The notes beneath the pieces are model-generated. The model was not told the origin of the DNA and made no database searches. It saw nothing but the letters and a program-made list of their open reading frames with translations. From CAYJEQ01 sp964369235 (GTDB lineage: Bacteria; Bacillota; Clostridia; Oscillospirales; Ruminococcaceae), in contig CAYJEQ010000057.1 of NCBI GenBank assembly GCA_964369235.1, forward strand, positions 1-18,016: a stretch of 18,016 nt of DNA. Direction: 5' to 3'. This document shows positions 13,393 through 18,016 of the stretch, piece by piece. Each line of letters starts with the position of its first letter. Positions within the stretch are counted from its first letter, which is position 1. The translations under genes were made by a program, and so were the position numbers.

Positions 13393-14790
13393 ATGGAAAA
13401 ATCAAAAGGACAGCTACTTCAGGAAGAACTAATGATTAAATCTAAACATGCTTGCGAACTTCTATCTGATGAGGAAATCGCTAATATCGACCTATTTAAC
13501 GAGGGTTATAAAACCTTCCTAGATAAAGGTAAAACTGAGAGAGAGGTAGTAAACTACACTATCCAGATGCTAGAAGAAAAAGGCTTTGTTCCTTTTGTAG
13601 CTGGCACCAACTACAAGGCTGGGGATAAAGTTTACCTAAACAATCGTGGCAGAGCATTAGTATTTGCTACAATTGGTACTAGACCACTAACCGATGGTGT
13701 TAAGATTCTAGCTAGCCATATTGACTCTCCAAGACTTGACCTTAAGCCAAACCCACTATACGAGTCCAAGGAAATCGCAATGCTAAAAACTCACTACTTC
13801 GGTGGTGTTAAGAAATACCAATGGGCAGCACTACCACTAGCGCTACATGGTGTTGTTATTAAGAAAGACGGCACAAAGATTGAAATTTGTATCGGCGAAA
13901 ATGCTGGTGATCCAGTATTCTGCTTTACCGACCTACTACCTCACCTAGGCAAGGATCAGATGACCAAGCCTGCAACAGAGGTTATTAAAGGTGAAGACAT
14001 GAATGTGCTTATCGGTTCCCGTCCATTTAAAGATGACAAGGCAAGCGATAAGGTAAAACTTAATATTATGAACATGCTATTTGAAAGATATGGCATGGTA
14101 GAAGCTGACTTCCAGTCTGCTGAGTTAATCCTAGTACCAGTGCAAAACGCTGCTGATGTAGGACTTGACAGAAGCATGGTTGGTGCATACGGACATGATG
14201 ACAGAGTGTGTGCATACACATCTATTATGGCATCACTAGAAAACCTAAATCCTGAGTACACATGGGTAAATGTTCTTGCTGATAAGGAAGAAACAGGCTC
14301 TAATGGTGCAACAGGTCTACAGGGCAGATATATGGAATACTTTATCCATGATCTAGCAGAAGCTGCTGGTGTAACAGGACGCAGTGTAATGAGCGCATCT
14401 AAGTGTTTATCTGCTGATGTTAGCTGTGCATATGATCCTAACTACCCAGAGGTTACCGAGCCAACTAATACAGCATACCTAAATAAAGGTGTAGTAATTA
14501 CTAAGTACACAGGACACAGAGGTAAGGGCGACACTAATGACGCTACAGCTGAGTACATGGCCTATGTAAGAAACTTCCTAGATGAAGGTAAGGTTATCTG
14601 GCAGACAGGTCTACTGGGCAAAATCGACCAAGGTGGCGGTGGTACCGTTGCTAAGTTCGTAGCTGAGTACGACATTGACACAGTGGATCTAGGTGTACCT
14701 GTACTATCTATGCACGCACCTTTTGAAGTTGTATCCAAGATTGATACATTTATGGCTTATAGAGCTTTCTCTGAGTTTATTAAAGCTTAG
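13393..14790 (+). CDS. M18-family zinc aminopeptidase
   Basis: Cytoplasmic two-metal aminopeptidase that removes N-terminal residues from peptides. Counting from the ATG at 13393 (465 aa): metal-binding region ILASHIDSPRLDLK with H109 and D111; DKEETGSNGATG with E299-E300 (the general base and a metal ligand in this family); SADVSCAYDPNYPEV; and the C-terminal MHAPFEVVSKID with H441. Length and motifs fit the ApeA-like branch of M18. The start is chosen because AAAGGAATGG lies just upstream; an in-frame ATG at 13249 would add 48 residues with no ribosome-binding site and no similarity to the family. A 174-base gap separates it from the transglycosylase gene. A terminator-like stem follows. 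Confidence 0.93.
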   Translation: MEKSKGQLLQEELMIKSKHACELLSDEEIANIDLFNEGYKTFLDKGKTEREVVNYTIQMLEEKGFVPFVAGTNYKAGDKVYLNNRGRALVFATIGTRPLTDGVKILASHIDSPRLDLKPNPLYESKEIAMLKTHYFGGVKKYQWAALPLALHGVVIKKDGTKIEICIGENAGDPVFCFTDLLPHLGKDQMTKPATEVIKGEDMNVLIGSRPFKDDKASDKVKLNIMNMLFERYGMVEADFQSAELILVPVQNAADVGLDRSMVGAYGHDDRVCAYTSIMASLENLNPEYTWVNVLADKEETGSNGATGLQGRYMEYFIHDLAEAAGVTGRSVMSASKCLSADVSCAYDPNYPEVTEPTNTAYLNKGVVITKYTGHRGKGDTNDATAEYMAYVRNFLDEGKVIWQTGLLGKIDQGGGGTVAKFVAEYDIDTVDLGVPVLSMHAPFEVVSKIDTFMAYRAFSEFIKA

Positions 14791-14814
14791 TTAAAAGCCA
14801 CTTTGTAAAATTAT

Positions 14815-14867
14815 TGGGGTGTATTCCCTCGTCAATGGTGATGCCAATGGTGAGAGGATACACCCCA
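14815..14867 (+). terminator. Terminator-like stem after the aminopeptidase gene
   Basis: TGGGGTGTAT (14815-14824) pairs perfectly with ATACACCCCA (14858-14867), continued by imperfect pairing of CCCTC with GAGAGG. It lies 25 bases after the stop. A modest T-run (GATTTTAT) comes a few bases later. Confidence 0.65.
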
Positions 14868-14884
14868 AGGTGATTTTATAAGCC

Positions 14885-14897
14885 TAGCCACCCACAC
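14885..14897 (+). repeat. Dispersed 13-mer TAGCCACCCACAC, copy 2
   Basis: Identical to 9140-9152 and 17869-17881. It lies 17 bases after the terminator-like stem of the aminopeptidase gene. Confidence 0.6.
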
Positions 14898-14970
14898 CCT
14901 ATACCCCAACAAAATTAATATAGTGATAACATCTTTTATTAAATTATAATGTATAATTAATACTTACTGA

Positions 14971-15152
14971 ATAACTGGGTGCTAAGCACACAGTTATAGG
15001 TCGCCACAATATTGTGGCGATTTAACCTCAAAACAATGGTGTTTTGAGGGTTATAAATGAATTCAGAGTGCAAAGTTTTTATAATAATGGATTAAAAACT
15101 TTGCACCCTGAAACACCCAAAAACATATTAAATAAACCTATAAGTATGTTTT
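14971..15152. repeat. Array of five consecutive hairpins
   Basis: The 433-base gap 14791-15223 has no gene. After the terminator it holds, in order: ATAACTG/CAGTTAT with GTGC/GCAC inside (14971-14997); a perfect 20-base palindrome TCGCCACAATATTGTGGCGA (15001-15020); CCTCAAAAC with GTTTTGAGG (15026-15049); GTGCAAAGTTTTTA with TAAAAACTTTGCAC (15068-15081 and 15093-15106), extended by CAG/CTG; and AAAACATA with TATGTTTT (15120-15127 and 15145-15152). The first four follow each other with almost no spacing. Two TATAAT sequences lie upstream (14945-14950 and 14952-14957), so a transcript starting there could contain the whole array. No known RNA class recognised. Confidence 0.6.
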
Positions 15153-15223
15153 TAGGTTGTTCAGCAGGCTTTAATTAACTGGATTAAGATTTATTACTAA
15201 CATAGAAAGGCAGGGTCATAATT

Positions 15224-16381
15224 ATGGAAGATTTAAAGATATTTTTAAAGCTTTTTTCCACTGGACAGGTTCTGTCAGGGAATTTATCAATGGCAAGTGG
15301 TGACACCTATAATAAAGGTAAAATTACCCTAATGGACATAGCTGGTGAGATTAAATATCAGCTAGAGCTATTTACTGCTAAACAGGCATTTCATCAGAAT
15401 ATCTCTCTAAGTGATATAGAGGAGAAAATAGAGGAGCTACTAACTAGCCAGTTTAAGCAGTTTAACTTTACTACCTCCACCCATAGCTACTCCCTAAAGG
15501 TAACTAAAAAAGGCAAACTCCTCTCTAACAAAAAGAAACTTGCCCAAGCTATAGAAAGCACCCCCAAAAGCCACAACCGACAGAAGGAATATCTTCTTAA
15601 AGAAGGCAGTGTAATACCACCTTTAGTGGATTTAGGGGTATTTACTAAGGAGGGCAAGGTGGTAAACTCCATGCAGGATAAATATCGCCAGATAAATCGT
15701 TTTATCGAGTTTGTGGAAGATGTTATCAAGGAGAAAAACTATGAAAGTCTTAACATATTAGACTTTGGTTGTGGAAAAAGCTATCTTACATTTATCCTTT
15801 ACTACTATCTAACCTATGTTAAAGAAATCCCCACAACTATTATCGGACTGGATTTAAAGGAAGATGTAATAGATAAATGCAATAAAATCGCTAAAGGTTA
15901 TGGTTATGATAAACTGTCCTTTGCCTGTGGAGATATTGCCCAGTATAAGGATAGTAGTAATATAGATATGGTTATTACCCTTCATGCCTGTGATACAGCT
16001 ACTGACTACGCCCTATATCATGCAGTTAATCTAGGTGCTGAGATTATAATGTCAGTACCCTGTTGCCAACATGAAGTTAACGCTCAGATTAAAGGCAGTG
16101 TTAATAGCATATTTACCCGATATGGCTTAGTCAAGGAGCGTATGTCCTCTCTAGCTACTGACAGTATAAGGGGAAATCTACTACAGCTTGCTGGTTATCA
16201 CACCCAGCTAATGGAGTTTGTGGATATATCCCACTCTCCTAAGAATATCCTAATTCGAGCAGTAAAAGGGGAGGTAGTAGCAGAAAAATCCCAGCTTAGG
16301 GCTGAGATTGATGAGTTTTGTAGTTATTACAAGGTAGAGCCTACCTTAAAGAAACTTTTTACTGAAAAAGGCATTATCTAA
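15224..16381 (+). CDS. SAM-dependent methyltransferase, Methyltransf_32-like
   Basis: Predicted class I methyltransferase of 385 aa. Residues about 1-150 form an N-terminal region of unknown role, with a basic stretch (TKKGKLLSNKKKLAQ) that could bind RNA. The Rossmann domain starts with the SAM loop ILDFGCGKSYLTF (D180, G182, G184), followed by IIGLDLK (acidic residue at the end of strand 2). HACDTATD (H254-D257) and SVPCCQHE (C280-C281) are typical of the Methyltransf_32 group, which includes the METTL25 relatives. The substrate is unknown; RNA is plausible from the family and the basic N-terminal part. AGAAAGG precedes the ATG. The next gene starts 25 bases after its stop, so they may be co-transcribed. 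Confidence 0.82.
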   Translation: MEDLKIFLKLFSTGQVLSGNLSMASGDTYNKGKITLMDIAGEIKYQLELFTAKQAFHQNISLSDIEEKIEELLTSQFKQFNFTTSTHSYSLKVTKKGKLLSNKKKLAQAIESTPKSHNRQKEYLLKEGSVIPPLVDLGVFTKEGKVVNSMQDKYRQINRFIEFVEDVIKEKNYESLNILDFGCGKSYLTFILYYYLTYVKEIPTTIIGLDLKEDVIDKCNKIAKGYGYDKLSFACGDIAQYKDSSNIDMVITLHACDTATDYALYHAVNLGAEIIMSVPCCQHEVNAQIKGSVNSIFTRYGLVKERMSSLATDSIRGNLLQLAGYHTQLMEFVDISHSPKNILIRAVKGEVVAEKSQLRAEIDEFCSYYKVEPTLKKLFTEKGII

Positions 16382-16406
16382 AACCAATACATAAAGGGGG
16401 TATACT

Positions 16407-16796
16407 GTGCCAGTCTTAAAATACAATAAAAAAAGGCTAGGTGCCACCTTAGGGTTAATTCTACTAGGGCTACTTTACTATGGGGTAGTTTCCACCTTAG
16501 GCTTTGGTATCCCCTGTGTATTTGAGTTTATAACAGGACTTAAATGCCCAGGCTGTGGCATAACAACTGCTATAGTTTTTCTATTACAAGGGGACTTTTC
16601 CTCTGCCTTTAGGGCTAATATAGGATTATTTATAGTGCTTCCACTGCTTATCCCTGTGGTAATACTTAGTTGGTACAACTGGATTTTACTATATGGTCAC
16701 AAATTAAATAATCAAAAATTATTGAACTGCCTATCAATTATCTGTGTAATACTACTAATGATTTGGTGGATAATTCGTAATATATTGACATTATAA
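16407..16796 (+). CDS. DUF2752 membrane protein, GTG start
   Basis: Small integral membrane protein of 129 aa with about three hydrophobic helices (about 11-36, 65-92 and 104-124) and the DUF2752 hallmark KCPGCGITTA at residues 46-55, a CxxC pair near the membrane surface. The role of the family is not known. The GTG start at 16407 is preceded by AGGGGG with a 6-base spacer. It follows the methyltransferase closely and is followed after 64 bases by a DUF4234 gene. This pairing of small membrane families recurs in Bacillota, sometimes near TM2 or DUF4190 proteins, but I do not infer a function from it. Confidence 0.85.
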   Translation: MPVLKYNKKRLGATLGLILLGLLYYGVVSTLGFGIPCVFEFITGLKCPGCGITTAIVFLLQGDFSSAFRANIGLFIVLPLLIPVVILSWYNWILLYGHKLNNQKLLNCLSIICVILLMIWWIIRNILTL

Positions 16797-16813
16797 AGGG
16801 AATTATGTAATAT
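16785..16813 (+). promoter_or_regulatory. Promoter candidate for the DUF4234 gene
   Basis: A perfect TTGACA (16785-16790), a 17-base spacer and TAATAT (16808-16813) overlap the end of the DUF2752 gene. The predicted start is near 16820, about 40 bases before the ATG. The DUF4234 gene may therefore be expressed separately. Confidence 0.5.
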
Positions 16814-16860
16814 ATTAAAGTAAAGATATTTATAAAACTCACTAAGAAAGGAAGAAAATA

Positions 16861-17187
16861 ATGAATAAGAATATCGTAACCTGCGTACTACTTACAATAG
16901 TAACTTGTGGTCTTTATGGCATATACTGGTGGTATACAATTCATGAGGAAGCTATGAAAGTTAATCCTCAGGAAATAACACAGTCCTTTGCAATCTCCTA
17001 CCTACTATCCATTGTTACCTGTGGAATTTATATGTTCTACTGGCAGTACAAACTAGGTAGAGCATTTATGCCTATTAACGGTGGTAAGGATAACTCCATA
17101 CTATTTCTAGTTCTTTCCCTATTTGGATTACAGATTGTTAACCTTGTAATCATGCAGGAAGACATTAACAGAGCAAACCCAGTTTAA
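16861..17187 (+). CDS. DUF4234 membrane protein
   Basis: A 108-aa membrane protein with the family's repeated pattern: ILLTIVTCGLYGIYWWY-like near residues 8-26 and again LLSIVTCGIYMFYWQYKLG at about 48-66, so the N-terminal two thirds look like an internal duplication of a helix ending in CGxY. A third hydrophobic segment lies at about 80-97. Function unknown. The ATG follows AAGAAAGGAAG. It ends at a strong bidirectional stem. Confidence 0.88.
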   Translation: MNKNIVTCVLLTIVTCGLYGIYWWYTIHEEAMKVNPQEITQSFAISYLLSIVTCGIYMFYWQYKLGRAFMPINGGKDNSILFLVLSLFGLQIVNLVIMQEDINRANPV

Positions 17188-17223
17188 TCCCATGATTTAA
17201 TACATAATAAATGTTTTTTATCA

Positions 17224-17274
17224 AAAATAGGGGTATATTCTTTCACCTACAGTGATGGAATATACCCCTATTTT
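17224..17274. terminator. Bidirectional terminator after the DUF4234 gene
   Basis: A 17-bp perfect stem, AAAATAGGGGTATATTC (17224-17240) with GAATATACCCCTATTTT (17258-17274), with a 17-base loop. T-runs end the stem in both directions. Confidence 0.85.
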
Positions 17275-17377
17275 ATTAGGTTCTATAGCAAATGTTGAGG
17301 CACTGCCCCACAGAATTTCACCCTAACAATTAATATAGAGCCTTTAATTATACCTTTGTATTTATTAAGCTCATAAT

Positions 17378-17422
17378 AAAGGACTATCTACTGCTCCCTT
17401 AGGAGATGGTAGATAGTCCTTT
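17378..17422. terminator. Terminator of the minus-strand ExbD-like gene
   Basis: AAAGGACTATCTAC (17378-17391) pairs perfectly with GTAGATAGTCCTTT (17409-17422), with CTCC/GGAG continuing inside the loop. It lies 9 bases beyond the stop of the minus-strand gene. It would work in either direction; together with 17224-17274 it separates the convergent genes. Confidence 0.85.
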
Positions 17423-17430
17423 TTACTATA

Positions 17431-17823
17431 TTATTCCTCTGTGTAGTTTACAGGATACTTAGCAAATATCTCTTTTAGCTGATCCCATGCCTTAGCAGAG
17501 CCGTAGTTGTCTGTTAGGATAAACATAAACTCCACATCAAGTTTACTTTGCTCAGCTACTATATCTTCGATTACTGTTAGGCTTACTTCTTCTCCATCAA
17601 TTACATAGCTGTCTTCCTCTACTAAAATAGTCATGGAGGAAATATCAGGCTCCTCTTCCTCTGGCTGGGAGGCTTCTACAGAGGCTTCTGTTGAGCTTGT
17701 TGCCTCACTATTACTGCCTATTACTCCCTCTCCTGATCCCAGTAGCCCAAAGCCACCTCCAAAGAAAAACAGCGCCAGCGCAATAATTAAAATAATCAAT
17801 ATAAACCCAAAAAACTTCTTCAT
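17431..17823 (-). CDS. Membrane-anchored protein with ExbD/TolR-like outer domain
   Basis: A 130-aa protein with one N-terminal membrane helix (KKFFGFILIILIIALALFFFGGGFG), a Ser/Glu-rich linker of about 35 residues (SSTEASVEASQPEEEEPD), and a C-terminal beta-alpha domain (ILVEEDSYVIDGEEVSLTVIEDIV, then VEFMFILTDNYGSAKAWDQLKEIF). The pattern of strand, idG, helix, strand ending in D, then helix resembles the periplasmic domain of ExbD/TolR. There is no ExbB or TonB gene nearby and no lipobox cysteine. The start is the ATG at 17823, with AAGAAGG six bases upstream; the ATG at 17829 touches the site directly. Its role could be sensing or wall-related. The domain call is my reading of the pattern and needs a profile search. 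Confidence 0.6.
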   Translation of the reverse strand: MKKFFGFILIILIIALALFFFGGGFGLLGSGEGVIGSNSEATSSTEASVEASQPEEEEPDISSMTILVEEDSYVIDGEEVSLTVIEDIVAEQSKLDVEFMFILTDNYGSAKAWDQLKEIFAKYPVNYTEE

Positions 17824-17868
17824 AAACATCCTTCTTTCTTTACTTTCATTTATCTAATAATTTTATCC

Positions 17869-17881
17869 TAGCCACCCACAC
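17869..17881 (+). repeat. Dispersed 13-mer TAGCCACCCACAC, copy 3
   Basis: Third identical copy. It lies upstream of the minus-strand ExbD-like gene and 15 bases before the long stem at the window edge. Confidence 0.6.
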
Positions 17882-17896
17882 CTTAATCCGAACCAG

Positions 17897-18002
17897 CCTA
17901 AACACTGAGCATATTCACTTCTAGCGTCGTTATCCTCCTAGCCAGACGAGAGTATGCCGTCGTCCTCTGCCTAGCTACAAGCGAATATGCTTGGTGTTTA
18001 GG
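17897..18002. repeat. Structured element at the window edge
   Basis: A 106-base element closed by a long stem: 17897-17918 (CCTAAACAC then AGCATATTC) pairs with 17981-18002 (GAATATGCT then GTGTTTAGG) at 19 of 22 positions, with two further G-U pairs if the plus strand is read. The interior, GC-richer than its surroundings, continues with TAGC (17922-17925) and GCTA (17974-17977), and with GACGA (17945-17949) and TCGTC (17960-17964). I recognise no tRNA, riboswitch or known small RNA. It could be a dispersed palindromic repeat or a non-coding RNA. Confidence 0.55.
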
Positions 18003-18016
18003 TCGCAGATTTTATG

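Noticed and set aside
17897..18002. tRNA or tmRNA-like gene
   Set aside because: No cloverleaf, no T-arm GTTCRA motif and no CCA end; the closing stem is 22 positions long.

Overview
The window looks like chromosomal DNA of a low-GC, strictly anaerobic Bacillota, most likely a gut-type Clostridia. The evidence is the AT-rich base composition, the ribosome-binding sites (AAAGGAA before ATG, GGAGG before TTG), an oxygen-sensitive glycyl-radical enzyme with its activase, and small clostridial families (DUF951, DUF2752, DUF4234). Leucine is written CTA unusually often. I see no phage, insertion sequence, CRISPR array, tRNA or rRNA.

Layout. 47-3090: a polyphosphate pair, exopolyphosphatase (Ppx/GppA) then polyphosphate kinase. 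3091-3438: a hairpin-rich gap. 3439-4551: a membrane M50-type metalloprotease with a helical C-terminal half, ending at a bidirectional terminator that meets a minus-strand membrane protein of unknown function (4688-5170). 5366-6058 (minus): a Crp/Fnr-family regulator. 6059-6669: the regulatory gap between this regulator and the divergent yjjI-yjjW operon (6670-9066), which encodes a YjjI-type glycyl-radical enzyme and its YjjW activase. 9067-9507: a strong terminator, a promoter and a possible leader peptide ahead of a DUF951 gene. 9770-13218: housekeeping genes prfA, Sua5/YwlC-type threonylcarbamoyl-AMP synthase, coaE and a Slt-type lytic transglycosylase. 13393-14790: M18 aminopeptidase. 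14791-15223: terminator plus a string of hairpins. 15224-17187: a Methyltransf_32-like methyltransferase and two small membrane proteins (DUF2752, DUF4234). 17431-17823 (minus): a membrane-anchored protein with an ExbD/TolR-like outer domain. 17897-18002: an unexplained long stem at the window edge.

The part most worth a second look is 6126-6581. It holds two perfectly identical 194-bp copies of a sequence that folds on paper into a long closing stem with two internal hairpins. Its non-Watson-Crick pairs are all G-U when the plus strand is read. Directly after the second copy lies a palindrome TGACAAATGTCA, centred 41.5 bases upstream of the start point predicted from an extended -10 box in front of yjjI. 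This is the usual position for a Crp/Fnr-type activator, and a Crp/Fnr gene is the divergent neighbour. The working idea is a glycyl-radical enzyme operon switched by its linked regulator, with a duplicated structured RNA or MITE-like element in the control region. The substrate of the enzyme and the role of the repeat are not known to me.
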